Positions 25,882 to 35,045 are shown, counted from the first letter of the stretch. The stretch: DNA of 64,000 bases from Roseomonas indoligenes (GCF_017813365.1 NZ_JAGIZA010000011.1:1-64000), one strand, 5' to 3'. Translations and numbers: made by a program. Notes: generated by a model from the letters alone, not told the origin.

Positions 25882-26850
25882 TCAGCCCCTCTTGCGGAAG
25901 ACGAAGAGGTTGGAGAGCCACTGGTCGATCTGGCTGCTGACCAGGCCCGTGTCCTCCCGCACCTCCACCGGCCGGCAATCCGCCTCCTCGGCCAGGGCGA
26001 AGACGGTGGGCTGGGGCAGGATGTGCATCTCCATCTGCTTGCCCAGCGGCCCGTCCAGGTAGTCCCGGATGCGGAAGGTGTAGTCCAGCTTGTAGGTGGG
26101 CACCTGGAAGACCGCGACGCCGCCGGGGTTCAGGGCGGCGAAGGCGCGTCGGAGGATGGCCGCCATCACCGGCGGCGGGTTGTGCTGCAGCACGATGCGG
26201 GAGAACCAGAAGTCGCAGCGGAGCTCGGGGTGCAGCCGGTCCGGCCCGAGATGCTCGAGCTGGACGTTGGACGCGCCGGTCTCGGCCAGGTGGGCGGCGG
26301 CGATGTCCAAATGCGGGCGCGAGATGTCGCAGGCGACCACCTTCGGGAACTTGACGGCCAAGTGGCCCGTCACCCGCCCCACGCCGCAGCCGTATTCCAC
26401 GGCGGTGACCATCGCTTCCGGCTGCACGCGGGCGCGGCGCAGGCAGCCGCGGATGATGTTCAGGTCGTTCTTCCCGCTGGCGTAGAAATACGCCTTCGTG
26501 TCCTCGATCCGCTCGGGCCGGTACATGTCGCTTGTTAGCACGGACCAGTGCGGCGCCTCCGTGCCAATGGCGGACCAGTATTCCCCGGTCTTCTCGACCA
26601 GGCGGCGCAAGGTCTCCGGCGGCGCCTCCGTCTCTACCTTCAGGGGCGGCACGGTCAGGGGCAGAGGGCGCGGCAGGCCGTTGACGAGGAGGCGCGACTT
26701 CCTGAGGAACTCCTCCGAGCTGAGGAAGCGTGCGCGCAGCGCCTCCAGCGTCTCCTCCGGGATAACCTGGGAGAGGAGGACCATGTCCGATTCCGGCTCG
26801 CGGCCCAGGATGTAGCGGTAGCAGGTCAGGACTTCGTCGCGGGTCGCCAT
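25882..26850 (-). CDS. SAM-dependent methyltransferase with DUF4214-like N-terminus
   Basis: Protein of 322 residues. The first 50 residues (LTCYRYILGREPESD...FLSSEEF) resemble the DUF4214-like segment found in glycan and glycosyltransferase proteins. A class I methyltransferase follows: motif I is AVEYGCGVGRVTGHLA, then CDISRPHLDIA and RIVLQHNPPPVM. The ATG at 26850 starts just before this domain; the longer upstream frame lacks a pattern. It is divergent from the M20 peptidase. The acceptor is unknown; the N-terminal unit suggests a glycan or lipid-linked substrate, but this is only inference. Confidence 0.82.
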   Translation of the reverse strand: MATRDEVLTCYRYILGREPESDMVLLSQVIPEETLEALRARFLSSEEFLRKSRLLVNGLPRPLPLTVPPLKVETEAPPETLRRLVEKTGEYWSAIGTEAPHWSVLTSDMYRPERIEDTKAYFYASGKNDLNIIRGCLRRARVQPEAMVTAVEYGCGVGRVTGHLAVKFPKVVACDISRPHLDIAAAHLAETGASNVQLEHLGPDRLHPELRCDFWFSRIVLQHNPPPVMAAILRRAFAALNPGGVAVFQVPTYKLDYTFRIRDYLDGPLGKQMEMHILPQPTVFALAEEADCRPVEVREDTGLVSSQIDQWLSNLFVFRKRG

Positions 26851-26969
26851 GGGGCGGAGCCTAGCATGTCCCCGCCGATCCGCACCGGCCGCGGGGTGGA
26901 TGGTTGCGGCATGGACAAGGCCCGGCCCCGGCGCGAGAAACCCGGGCGGCCATTGGAAGAGGACCCCCC

Positions 26970-28112
26970 ATGCCACAGACCCGGATCGGCACCAGCGAAG
27001 CCCTGCTGGAGGAGCTGCAAGGCTGGGTGCTGCACGAGACGCCGACCACTGACCCCGTGGCGGTGAACGGCCTGATGGACAGGGCGGAGACGGCGCTGCG
27101 CGAGGCCGGCGCGGTGGTGGAGCGCATCCCCGGCCGGGACGGCTACGGGGACACGCTGATCGCGCGCACCCCGCCGAGCCCCGCCCATGGCAACCGCCGC
27201 CCCGTGCTCATCTCCGGCCATCTGGACACGGTGTGGGACAATGGGACGCTGGCCACCTCCATGCCCTGGAAGGTGGAGGGGGAGAAGGCCTTCGGGCCGG
27301 GGATCTACGACATGAAGGCGGGATCCTTCCTGGCCTTCCACGCGCTGCGGGAGATCCTGCGCCAGGGCGTGCAGACGAAGAGCCCGATCACCCTGCTGCT
27401 GACGCCGGACGAGGAGGTGGGCAGCCCCACCTCCCGCGATATCATCGAGCGGGAGGCGGCGGGGTCCAGCGCGGTGCTGATCCCCGAGCCCGCGGGCAAT
27501 CCCGGCGGCGCCTGCGTGACGGCGCGCAAGGGCGTGGGGCGCTTCACCGTGAAGATCCAGGGCGTGTCCGCCCATGCCGGCGGCAACTGGACGGAGGGGC
27601 GCAGCGCGGTGGTGGCGCTGGCCGGGCTGATCGGGAAGGTTCACGCCATGGTGGACCTGGCGGGGGGCACCACGACGAATGTCGCGCCGGTCTGGGGCGG
27701 CACGCGGCCCAACGTGATCCCGCCGGAGGCCGGCTGCGAGATCGACCTGCGCGTGGCGACGGTGGCGGACGGCGAGCGGATGGAGAAGGAGATCCTGGCG
27801 CTCGCGGGCACCGAGGACGGGATCACCATCACGGTGGAGGGCGGGATGAACCGCCCCTCCTTCGCGGAGAACCCGGACATCCTGAACCTCTATGAGCGCG
27901 CCCGGACCCTGGCGCGGGAGGCGGGCTACGAGCTGCCGAAGCAGCACCGCGGCGGCGGATCCGACGGCAACTTCACCGCCGCCATGGGCATCCCGACGCT
28001 GGACGGGCTGGGCTGCACGGGTGCTGGCGCCCATGCGCCCTTCGAGCACATCCTGTGGCGGGACCTGGCGCCGCGCGGGCAGGTGATCGCGGGGCTGCTG
28101 GAGACCCTCTGA
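26970..28112 (+). CDS. M20 family metallopeptidase (CPG2-like)
   Basis: Zinc exopeptidase of 380 residues related to carboxypeptidase G2 and ArgE/DapE. The metal ligands lie in ISGHLDTVWD, GIYDMKAG and TPDEEVGS, with a final histidine in GAGAHAPFEHI. The dimerisation domain is around GVSAHAGGNW. Such enzymes remove a C-terminal or N-acyl amino acid; no signal peptide is present. ATG 26970 is chosen over an upstream start because it lies after a GAGG-type ribosome site. The FAD monooxygenase gene follows by 14 bp. Confidence 0.9.
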   Translation: MPQTRIGTSEALLEELQGWVLHETPTTDPVAVNGLMDRAETALREAGAVVERIPGRDGYGDTLIARTPPSPAHGNRRPVLISGHLDTVWDNGTLATSMPWKVEGEKAFGPGIYDMKAGSFLAFHALREILRQGVQTKSPITLLLTPDEEVGSPTSRDIIEREAAGSSAVLIPEPAGNPGGACVTARKGVGRFTVKIQGVSAHAGGNWTEGRSAVVALAGLIGKVHAMVDLAGGTTTNVAPVWGGTRPNVIPPEAGCEIDLRVATVADGERMEKEILALAGTEDGITITVEGGMNRPSFAENPDILNLYERARTLAREAGYELPKQHRGGGSDGNFTAAMGIPTLDGLGCTGAGAHAPFEHILWRDLAPRGQVIAGLLETL

Positions 28113-28126
28113 CCCAATAGGAAGGG

Positions 28127-29722
28127 ATGGCGGCCGTGGCGGACCGGGATTGCGACGTTCTTGTCGTGGGGGCCGGGCCGACGGGGCTGATGGCCGCCAC
28201 CCTGCTGCGCCGGCGCGGCGTGCGGGTGCGGGTGGTGGAGAAGCGGGCCGAGGCGTCCCGCGAATCCCAGGCCTTCGCGATCCAGGCGCGGACGCTGGAG
28301 CTGTTCGGGTCGATCGGCCTCGTGGAGTCCTTCCTGGACCGGGGCGTGATGAACACGGGGGTGGAGTTCCACCTGGGCGGGCGGCCCCTGGGCGGGCTGG
28401 ACTTCGACCGCGCGGATTCCCCCGACACGCCCTTCCCCTTCATCCTCATGCTGCCCCAGGCCGAGACCGAGGCCCTCCTCATCGCCGACCTCGAGGCCCA
28501 GGGGGTGCGGGTGGAGCGCGGGGTCGAGGTGGCGCGGCTGGCCCAGGACGCGGCAGGGGTGACCGTGCGCGGCACGGGGCCGGAGGGGGAGGTCTCCATC
28601 CGCAGCGCCTTCCTGGTGGGCGCGGACGGGGCGCACAGCATCGTCCGCAAGGCGCTCGGGCTGTCCTTCGCGGGCGCGCCCTATGACCAGCACTTCCTGC
28701 TGGCGGATTGCCGGGTGGACTGGGACCTCGGGCACCATCGCTTCCGGGGCTTCGTCAATGCCGGCGCGCTGGGGCTGTTCCTTCCGCTGAAGGGCGAGGC
28801 GCTGTCGCGCGTGATGGCGGCGGATACGCGCCCGGAGGCGGCGACGGGCGATCCGCGGGCACCGCTGGGCCTGCCGGAGATGCAGGCGGCCTTCTCCGCC
28901 GCGGTGGGGCATCCCGTGCGGCTGCGGGATGCGGCCTGGACCAGCCGCTACCGGATCCATCACCGCGGGGTGGAGCGCTACCGGGTGGGCCGCGCCTTCG
29001 TGGCGGGGGATGCGGCGCATATCCATTCTCCGGCCGGCGGGCAGGGCATGAACACGGGGCTGCAGGACGCGGCGAACCTCGCCTGGAAGCTGGCGGAGGT
29101 GGTGCAGGGCACCGCCGGCGATGCGCTGCTGGACAGCTACGACGCGGAGCGGCGGCCGGTGGGGGAGGCGGTGCTGCGGCAGACGGACCGGCTTTTCTCC
29201 GTCGTGGCCGCGCAGCGGGGCTGGCGGGCGGCGCTGCGCGGGCCGCTGATGACCGCCGTCTTCGGGGGCGCGGCGGAGCTGGGGGCGGTGCAGCGCCGGG
29301 CCTTCCGCACGGTGTCGGAGATCGACATCGCCTATCCCGGCGCGTCGAAGGGGCCGCATCCCCGCGCGGGGGAGCGGGCGCCGGACGCGGCGATCAACCG
29401 GCGGACGCGCGTCTTCGACCTCATCACCGGATATCGGCCGCACCTGCTGGCGCTCTCGCGCCGGCCGCTGGGGCCGGAGGCGGTGGAGGCGGCGCGGGCG
29501 GCGATGGAGGGCTTCCGCATGCCGTCCCACCTCGTCGCCCGGCTGGTGGCGGGGCGGGATCCGCGCGCGGTGGTGCCGGAGACGGCGGCTGTGTTCGAGG
29601 CCTATGGGCTGCACGGGCCGGCGGACCAGGCGGTGCTGGTCATCCGGCCCGATGGCTATGTCGCCTGGCGCGGCGAGGGGCTGGACCTGACGGCGGCGCG
29701 GCGGGCCCTCTCGGGCCGCTGA
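28127..29722 (+). CDS. FAD-dependent aromatic monooxygenase (MhpA/PheA-like)
   Basis: Flavoprotein hydroxylase of 531 residues that adds one oxygen atom to an aromatic ring using NAD(P)H. GAGPTGLMAA (near residue 17) is the FAD Rossmann site. GADGAHSIVRKALG is the DG fingerprint. VAGDAAHIHSPAGGQGMNTGLQDAANL is the GD motif. The C-terminal 140 residues look like the thioredoxin-like dimerisation domain (LVIRPDGYVAWRG). It follows the M20 gene by 14 bp, so the pair may process an N-acyl or ester-linked aromatic. The substrate is open. Confidence 0.9.
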   Translation: MAAVADRDCDVLVVGAGPTGLMAATLLRRRGVRVRVVEKRAEASRESQAFAIQARTLELFGSIGLVESFLDRGVMNTGVEFHLGGRPLGGLDFDRADSPDTPFPFILMLPQAETEALLIADLEAQGVRVERGVEVARLAQDAAGVTVRGTGPEGEVSIRSAFLVGADGAHSIVRKALGLSFAGAPYDQHFLLADCRVDWDLGHHRFRGFVNAGALGLFLPLKGEALSRVMAADTRPEAATGDPRAPLGLPEMQAAFSAAVGHPVRLRDAAWTSRYRIHHRGVERYRVGRAFVAGDAAHIHSPAGGQGMNTGLQDAANLAWKLAEVVQGTAGDALLDSYDAERRPVGEAVLRQTDRLFSVVAAQRGWRAALRGPLMTAVFGGAAELGAVQRRAFRTVSEIDIAYPGASKGPHPRAGERAPDAAINRRTRVFDLITGYRPHLLALSRRPLGPEAVEAARAAMEGFRMPSHLVARLVAGRDPRAVVPETAAVFEAYGLHGPADQAVLVIRPDGYVAWRGEGLDLTAARRALSGR

Positions 29723-29747
29723 GCCGCGCCGGGCCAGCACTGGCCGA

Positions 29748-30182
29748 TCAGACGGTCAGCTCGCCCTCCTCCTCACCCGCCCAGTAGTGGATGCGGGAGG
29801 CGTGGACCTTGATCAGCACGAGGCCGGGCGTGTCGACGCCCTTCTCGAACCAGCGGTCCAGGTCCGTGGTCCAGTGGGCCTGGAACTGGGCCTTGTCGCG
29901 GATCAGCTCGGCCTGGCCCTCCACGTTGATGAAGACGGGGCGCTGGCCGACGATGCCTTCCCGCCCCGCGAAGGCCAGGGCCACCTTCGGGTCGCGCGCG
30001 ATCTCGCCGACCGTGTGCGTGCTGTCGAGGGCGAAGAAGTAGCTGTCGCCCTTGTACTCCACCTCGCCGTTGTTGCTCATCGGCCGGCCGGCGATGTGGC
30101 CGTTCTCGGCGCGGGTCATGAGCATGGCGTAGTCGATCTTCGCCATGTCCTTGGACAGGTCGGAGAGGGTCTTCTGGGCCAT
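29748..30182 (-). CDS. Pyridoxamine 5'-phosphate oxidase-family protein
   Basis: Small flavin-binding split-barrel protein of 144 residues, of the general-stress-protein-26 type. SKDMAKIDYAMLMTRAENGHIAGRPMS opens the domain. VALAFAGREG and VNVEGQAEL-like strands (VFINVEGQAELI) follow. It lacks the extra residues of true PNPOx, so it probably reduces or binds flavin or F420 and protects against stress. The upstream frame is longer, but ATG 30182 gives the normal family start. It is convergent with the FAD monooxygenase gene. Confidence 0.87.
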   Translation of the reverse strand: MAQKTLSDLSKDMAKIDYAMLMTRAENGHIAGRPMSNNGEVEYKGDSYFFALDSTHTVGEIARDPKVALAFAGREGIVGQRPVFINVEGQAELIRDKAQFQAHWTTDLDRWFEKGVDTPGLVLIKVHASRIHYWAGEEEGELTV

Positions 30183-30319
30183 GGGAGGGCTCCTTCGGGT
30201 TGCCGGGGCTGAACGCGGGAGGGCGGGCGTCGTTCCGGCGGGCCGGACGGTGGCATCGCGCGTGCCGAACCGGGGCCGGGGCACGGCGTTCCCGCTGGAC
30301 ACACCGGACGGAGAGCGCC

Positions 30320-30865
30320 TTGCGACGCATTGGACCCCTTCTGCTCGCCGCCGCGCTGGCCGCGCCCATGGCCGCGGCGGCCCAGCCCGTCCGGGACGCG
30401 GCGAGCGGGCTGGTGGTGGCGGCGCCGCCGGGCTACGCGGCCCGTTCCATCCCGCCGGGGCGCGGGCAGGCCGCGCGCTTCGAGGTGAAGACGCCCGCCG
30501 ACACCGACACGGGCTGCCAGGTGGCCTTCACCCCGGCGCCGCAGAATGGCCGCTTCACCCAGGCCCAGCTGGACGCCACCATGCGGGGGGCCGAGTGGCA
30601 GGACCTGGCGCGGAAGGCCCTGTCAGCCCTCTATGAGATCCGGGAGGCCAGGACCTTCGAGGACAAGGGGCGGTCCGGCTACACCATGGTCGGGGATTTC
30701 AAGGGCGAGGGGCTGCCGCCCCGAGCGCGCGAGGTGCGGACCCTTTTCGTGATCCAGGAGACCCCGCGCGGCCGGACCTCCACCGTTTGCGTGGGGGAGC
30801 GGACGGGGTTCGAGACGCGGCGGGCCGAGTTCATGGCGGTGGCCACCGGGGCGACCCCCCCGTGA
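30320..30865 (+). CDS. Secreted protein of unknown function (181 aa)
   Basis: Exported protein with a TTG start at 30320 and GGAGAG about 4 bp upstream. The signal peptide LRRIGPLLLAAALAAPMAAAAQ ends at about residue 22. The mature part has PPGYAARS and DTGCQVAFTPAPQNGRFTQAQLD and looks like a small alpha/beta domain with a few cysteines. No known family was recognised. Its stop overlaps the GTG start of a second secreted protein (GTGA), so both are probably made from one transcript. Confidence 0.7.
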   Translation: MRRIGPLLLAAALAAPMAAAAQPVRDAASGLVVAAPPGYAARSIPPGRGQAARFEVKTPADTDTGCQVAFTPAPQNGRFTQAQLDATMRGAEWQDLARKALSALYEIREARTFEDKGRSGYTMVGDFKGEGLPPRAREVRTLFVIQETPRGRTSTVCVGERTGFETRRAEFMAVATGATPP

Positions 30866-31473
30866 GAGGGATAGGGCCCCTTCTCCTGCTCCCTTTCCTG
30901 GCCGGGCCTGCCCTGGCGGCCGGTCCGCCGGACTCCGGGCTCTATGGGGGGCTCAGCCTCGCCATCAACGGGAATCAGGTGAGCGGCGTCTTCTCGGAGG
31001 CGCGCAGGGGCGGCGGAACGGAGGCGGCGCCGCAGTTCAGCTGCGTCTTCCTGCTGCGCGGCCGGTTGGAGAAGGGGCGCGGGCAAGTGGAGACATGGTA
31101 TCCCGGGGAGGATCCGATCCCCGGTAATCTCTCCTTCGAGGGGGCCCAGGCCTCCCTGGTGCTGCGGGAGAACCATGGCGGCTGCCTCATGACGACAGGG
31201 GACATGGTGGGCCAACCCTACCGTGCGGGGCTGGACCGCGCGGGGGATGGCTGGATCGGGGTGGCGCTCGTCACCGCGCGGCGGGCGGCTTTCCGCCCCG
31301 CCCCGGGCGCGCCCGCTCCGCGGACCCCCTATGTGGTGGAGGATGATCCCGTCGCGGTGCTGGAGCGGCGGGGGGAATGGGTGCGGGCGCGCTACGTCGC
31401 CGGGGAGCGGGCGGTGGAGGGCTGGCTACGCGCGGCGGAGCTGGCGCCGGACCGGCCGCCGGGCCGGCGCTGA
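30862..31473 (+). CDS. Secreted protein with SH3-like C-terminus (203 aa)
   Basis: Exported protein of 203 residues starting at GTG 30862, overlapping the preceding stop. The signal peptide RGIGPLLLLPFLAGPALAAG is plain. The middle (about 30-140) has SGLYGGLSLAING and a cysteine pair (FSCVFLL, GGCLMT). The last 45 residues, VAVLERRGEWVRARYVAGERAVEGWLRAAEL, resemble a bacterial SH3 domain, as in envelope-associated proteins. No catalytic motif is present; a cell-envelope binding role is inferred. Confidence 0.7.
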   Translation: MRGIGPLLLLPFLAGPALAAGPPDSGLYGGLSLAINGNQVSGVFSEARRGGGTEAAPQFSCVFLLRGRLEKGRGQVETWYPGEDPIPGNLSFEGAQASLVLRENHGGCLMTTGDMVGQPYRAGLDRAGDGWIGVALVTARRAAFRPAPGAPAPRTPYVVEDDPVAVLERRGEWVRARYVAGERAVEGWLRAAELAPDRPPGRR

Positions 31474-31655
31474 GGCTGGCGGCACAGCGGCGGCCGCGCA
31501 TGGTCGTGCCCACACCGACCTGGGCCACGGGCTGGCAGGCGGGGCCGTAACGCAGGCTTGACCGGGGTGACCGGGCGGCGGGCGCGGGGGCGCGGGCGTT
31601 AAGCGTCCGGTGTCACGGCCGGGCTGGCCCGGCAGGATCGTGGAGGACGACAGGG

Positions 31656-32156
31656 ATGCGGATCACCGCCCTTCTTGCCGGCGCGGCGCTCGCCCTGATG
31701 GTCGCCGGGGCGCCGGGCGCGATGGCCGGGGAGGCCCGGGTGAGCTTCGTGGCGCCGGAGCGCTTCACCGATGCGAGCCTGAACGGCAGGCGGAGCGTGG
31801 ACGCGGATGCGCCGGCGCTGCGGGAGCTTGCAGCCCATATCGGGCGGCTGGCGCAGGGCGGGCTGCCGGCGGGGCAGACCCTGGAGGTGGAGGTCACGGA
31901 TGTGGACCTGACCGGGCAGATCGAGCCCTGGCGGATCGACAATCCCGACCTTCGGGTGGTGACGGGCGCCACCTGGCCGCGAATCGCGCTGCGCTACCGG
32001 CTGCGCGAGGGGGATCGGGTGATCCGCAGCGGCGAGGAGCGGCTGAGCGACCAGGCCTTCGACATGCGGCCCGGGCGGATCCAGTCCGGCGACCGGCTCT
32101 TCTCGGAGAAGGCGATGCTGGACGACTGGTTCCAGACGCGCTTCCGGGCTGGCTGA
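31656..32156 (+). CDS. DUF3016 domain-containing secreted protein
   Basis: Periplasmic protein of 166 residues with a signal peptide ending at about residue 24 (VAGAPGAMAGEA). The DUF3016 region contains VSFVAPERFTDAS, LEVEVTDVDLTGQIEPW, DLRVVTGATWPRIALRYRL and SEKAMLDDWF. The function of this family is not known. The 183-bp gap before it has no recognisable site. The stop codon lies within a short tandem repeat at 32146. Confidence 0.83.
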   Translation: MRITALLAGAALALMVAGAPGAMAGEARVSFVAPERFTDASLNGRRSVDADAPALRELAAHIGRLAQGGLPAGQTLEVEVTDVDLTGQIEPWRIDNPDLRVVTGATWPRIALRYRLREGDRVIRSGEERLSDQAFDMRPGRIQSGDRLFSEKAMLDDWFQTRFRAG

Positions 32157-32185
32157 TCGGGGGCTGGCTGATCGGGGGCCGGCTA
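32146..32185. repeat. 15-bp tandem repeat at a stop codon
   Basis: GGGCTGGCTGATCGG occurs twice in tandem, followed by a third, degenerate partial unit. The first unit contains the stop of the DUF3016 gene, and the third reaches the exoD stop codon. It probably arose by slippage and fills the whole gap between the two convergent genes. Confidence 0.7.
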
Positions 32186-32836
32186 GAACACGAAGTTCAG
32201 GGCTTCCATTCCCAGCCAGCAGAGCAGGGCAAGGACCACGGTGGCGAAGAGGCAGCCGGCAATGGTAAGGGCGACGCCCCAGCCCATGGTGCGGCTGTCA
32301 TGCTCTACCAGGCCGAGCGCCATGACGATGTTGCCGAAGGCCGGAGGGCCGTTGGTGCCCGGGCCCGGCAGGATCAGCATGACCGCGACATAGACGGTCA
32401 GCCAGCCGAAGAGGCGGTCCCCGAAGGGGGTGGTGAAGGGGCCGGGGCGGGGGCGGACATGGCGTTCCAGCTTCCGCAGCCACTTCGAGGAGGCGCCGGC
32501 GAGGCGCAGCAGGTCCGTCCGGCGGATCGAGCGGCGGGCCATGATGGCGGGCAGGCGCGGCACGCGGCGGCCGAGGCCCATCTGCACCCCCAGCACCAGC
32601 ATGGGTAGGCCGAAGACGCTGGCCATGCCCGGCAGAAGGGAAGGCAGGAGCAGCAGGAGGATGAGCAGGCCGAAGGCGCGGTCGCCGAAGGCCTCCGCCA
32701 TCTCCCCGAGGGTGATGCGTTCCCCGGGGAAGGTGGCCGCCACCTCGGCCACGATGCGGGAGATGGGGGCGGCGTCCTCGGCGGCGTGCCCGGCGGGGGC
32801 GGCGGGGGCGAGGGGGAGGTGGATGGTGCCGTCCAT
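32183..32836 (-). CDS. exoD: Exopolysaccharide synthesis protein ExoD
   Basis: Inner-membrane protein of 217 residues from the ExoD family, needed for exopolysaccharide production and alkali tolerance in rhizobia. Conserved text: EVAATFPGERITLGEMAEAFGDRAFGLLILLLLLPSLLPG, then LGVQMGLGRRVPRLP and a set of hydrophobic helices ending ALLCWLGMEALNFVF. A second in-frame ATG lies 21 bp upstream; the start at 32836 is preferred because GGGGAG precedes it by about 13 bp. Stop codons of exoD and the DUF3016 gene face each other. Confidence 0.87.
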   Translation of the reverse strand: MDGTIHLPLAPAAPAGHAAEDAAPISRIVAEVAATFPGERITLGEMAEAFGDRAFGLLILLLLLPSLLPGMASVFGLPMLVLGVQMGLGRRVPRLPAIMARRSIRRTDLLRLAGASSKWLRKLERHVRPRPGPFTTPFGDRLFGWLTVYVAVMLILPGPGTNGPPAFGNIVMALGLVEHDSRTMGWGVALTIAGCLFATVVLALLCWLGMEALNFVF

Positions 32837-33006
32837 AAGTCGCGTCGTGCTCCCCATTGGGTGGGTTGAAGGCGAAGGGGGCCTCTCGCGGACCCTTGGG
32901 CAAGGCCTCACAATCTGGTGCGGCGGAGGCGCCACCCAAGGAGAACCCAAGGTGAAAACCGGGGATGGGGGCGAATCCCGGGCCGGGCGGGGCCAAGTTC
33001 CCGGGC

Positions 33007-33627
33007 ATGAGGGATGTTGATGTCGCGCTGTGCCTGGCGGTGGACGCCTCCTCCTCCGTCGATCACGACGAGTTCGGGCTGATGATGGGCGGGCTGGCCG
33101 CGGCCTTCCGTGACCCGGAGGTGGTGGCCGCGGCGGCCGGTGGGCCGCGCGGGGCGGCGGCGGTGGCGGCCGTCCTGTGGTCCGGGCCGGGGGCGCAGGC
33201 GGTGGCGGTGCCCTGGATGGTGGTCGACGGGGAGGAGAGCGCGGCCGCGCTGGCGGATGCGGTGGATTCCGCCCCCCGGCTGGTGCCGGCGGGCGCCACC
33301 GCGCTGGGGGAGGGGCTGACGGCGGCGCTGCGGCTGCTGGCGGAGTTCCCCGCGAAGGCGGGGCGGCAGGTGGTGGACGTCTCCGGCGACGGGGCGGGGA
33401 ATGCGGGCATCCCGTCCGGCCCCGTGCGGGATGCGGCGGTGGGGGCGGGGGTGACGGTGAACGGGCTGGCCGTGGTGAACGAGGAGCCGGACCTGCCGGC
33501 CCACTATGCGGCGGAGGTGATCGGCGGGCCCGGCGCCTTCGTGATGGAGTGCGCGGACTATGCCGCCTTCGCCGAGGCGATCCGGCGCAAGCTGGTGCGG
33601 GAATTGCGGGCGGCCCCGACCTCCTGA
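33007..33627 (+). CDS. DUF1194 / von Willebrand factor A-like protein
   Basis: VWA-fold protein of 206 residues. The metal-ion-dependent adhesion site is DxSxS at D13, S15, S17 (VDASSSVD), with AGATALGEGL and VSGDGAGNAG as the remaining ligands. Most DUF1194 proteins have a signal peptide; here the coding region starts directly at MRDVDVALCLAVDASSS. The frame upstream of ATG 33007 carries only 14 more residues and no signal. It may work in the cytoplasm as a protein-binding module. Its neighbours give no clear clue. Confidence 0.8.
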   Translation: MRDVDVALCLAVDASSSVDHDEFGLMMGGLAAAFRDPEVVAAAAGGPRGAAAVAAVLWSGPGAQAVAVPWMVVDGEESAAALADAVDSAPRLVPAGATALGEGLTAALRLLAEFPAKAGRQVVDVSGDGAGNAGIPSGPVRDAAVGAGVTVNGLAVVNEEPDLPAHYAAEVIGGPGAFVMECADYAAFAEAIRRKLVRELRAAPTS

Positions 33628-33749
33628 GAAACGCGGCCCCCTGAGAGGAACGGGGGGCGATCGTGAAACCCAGGCATTAACGCAGGGCATGCGCGTTGAA
33701 CCGGCGCAGCCCCTATATCCCGGCCGTCCTTTCCCCCGGAGCCGCCGTG

Positions 33750-34982
33750 ATGTCCGCGACCACCTTCAACGAAACACCGACCCTGCCGCGCCCGCCCGGG
33801 GTGCAGGCGATGGCGGCGCTGGCGGCGGGGGCGCTGTTGCTGGCGGGGGTGGCCTGGATCTCCCAGGTGGTGAGCGGGCGGCAGGCGGCGCTGTACCTGC
33901 TGGGCGCCGCGCTGGGGATGGTGCTGTACCATGCCTCCTTCGGCTTCACCTCGGCCTGGCGGGTCTTCATCGCGGACCGGCGGGGGGAGGGGCTGCGGGC
34001 GCAGATGTTCATGCTCGCGCTCGCGGCGCTGCTGTTCTTCCCCGTGCTGGCGCAGGGGACGCTGTTCGGGGAACCGGTGCGGGGGCTGGTCTCGCCCGTC
34101 GGGGTCTCCGTGGTGTTCGGGGCCTTCCTGTTCGGGATCGGGATGCAGCTGGGCGGGGGCTGCGCCTCCGGCACGCTCTACACGGCGGGCGGCGGGTCCG
34201 TGCGGATGGTGCTGACGCTGCTGTTTTTCGTGGTCGGCTCCACGCTGGGGGCGGCGCATCTGCACTGGTGGGCATCGCTGCCCTCGCTGCCGCCGATCTC
34301 GCTGGTCGCGCTCTGGGGACCCTGGGCGGCGCTGGCGGCAAACCTCGTGGTCTTCGCGCTGATTGCCGGGATCACGGTGGTGCTGGAGCGGCGACGGCAC
34401 GGGCGGCTGGTGCAGGCGGCGGCGCCGGTGCGGCACGGGCTGGGCCGCTTCCTGCGCGGGCCCTGGCCGGTGCTGGCGGGCGCGGTGGGGCTGGCGCTGC
34501 TGAACTTCGCGACGCTCGCGCTCTCCGGCCGGCCCTGGGGGATCACCTCGGCCTTCGCGCTCTGGGGTTCCAAGGCGGCGGTGGCGCTGGGGATCGACGC
34601 GGCCTCCTGGCCCTACTGGTCGGCGCCCGCGCAGAGGGCGGCGCTGGAGGGGAGCGTGCTGAACGACGTCACCTCCGTGATGGATTTCGGCATCATCGTC
34701 GGCGCGCTGCTGGCGGCGGCGCTGGCCGGGCGCTACGCGCCGAAGCTCGGCGTTCCGCTGCGCTCCGCCCTGGCCGCGGTGGTGGGCGGGCTGGTCCTCG
34801 GCTACGGGGCGCGGCTGGCCTATGGCTGCAACATCGGGGCGTATTTCTCCGGCATCGTCTCCGGCAGCCTGCATGGCTGGGTGTGGATGGTGGCGGCCTT
34901 CTTCGGGAACGTGCTGGGCACCCGGATCCGGCCGCTCTTCGGGCTGGAGGTGGAGAGGGTGCCCCGGCAGACCGGCTGCTGA
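33750..34982 (+). CDS. YeeE/YedE family transporter (TsuA-like)
   Basis: Membrane protein of 410 residues with about nine hydrophobic segments. Cysteine motifs of the thiosulfate-uptake family are present: GGGCASGTLYTAGGGSVRM near residue 134 and AYGCNIGAYFSGIVSGSLHGW near residue 355. In TsuA these cysteines pass thiosulfate or sulfide through the membrane. A TTG 54 bp upstream is possible, but ATG 33750 has GGAG 8 bp before it. It stands alone between the VWA protein and PhnW. The substrate is likely a reduced sulfur species. Confidence 0.87.
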   Translation: MSATTFNETPTLPRPPGVQAMAALAAGALLLAGVAWISQVVSGRQAALYLLGAALGMVLYHASFGFTSAWRVFIADRRGEGLRAQMFMLALAALLFFPVLAQGTLFGEPVRGLVSPVGVSVVFGAFLFGIGMQLGGGCASGTLYTAGGGSVRMVLTLLFFVVGSTLGAAHLHWWASLPSLPPISLVALWGPWAALAANLVVFALIAGITVVLERRRHGRLVQAAAPVRHGLGRFLRGPWPVLAGAVGLALLNFATLALSGRPWGITSAFALWGSKAAVALGIDAASWPYWSAPAQRAALEGSVLNDVTSVMDFGIIVGALLAAALAGRYAPKLGVPLRSALAAVVGGLVLGYGARLAYGCNIGAYFSGIVSGSLHGWVWMVAAFFGNVLGTRIRPLFGLEVERVPRQTGC

Positions 34983-35045
34983 GCCCGGTTGTTTCGCGCG
35001 GGGCGGGGGTGCAGTTTCCCCGCTCCCGTCGCTGAAGGCTCCGCC

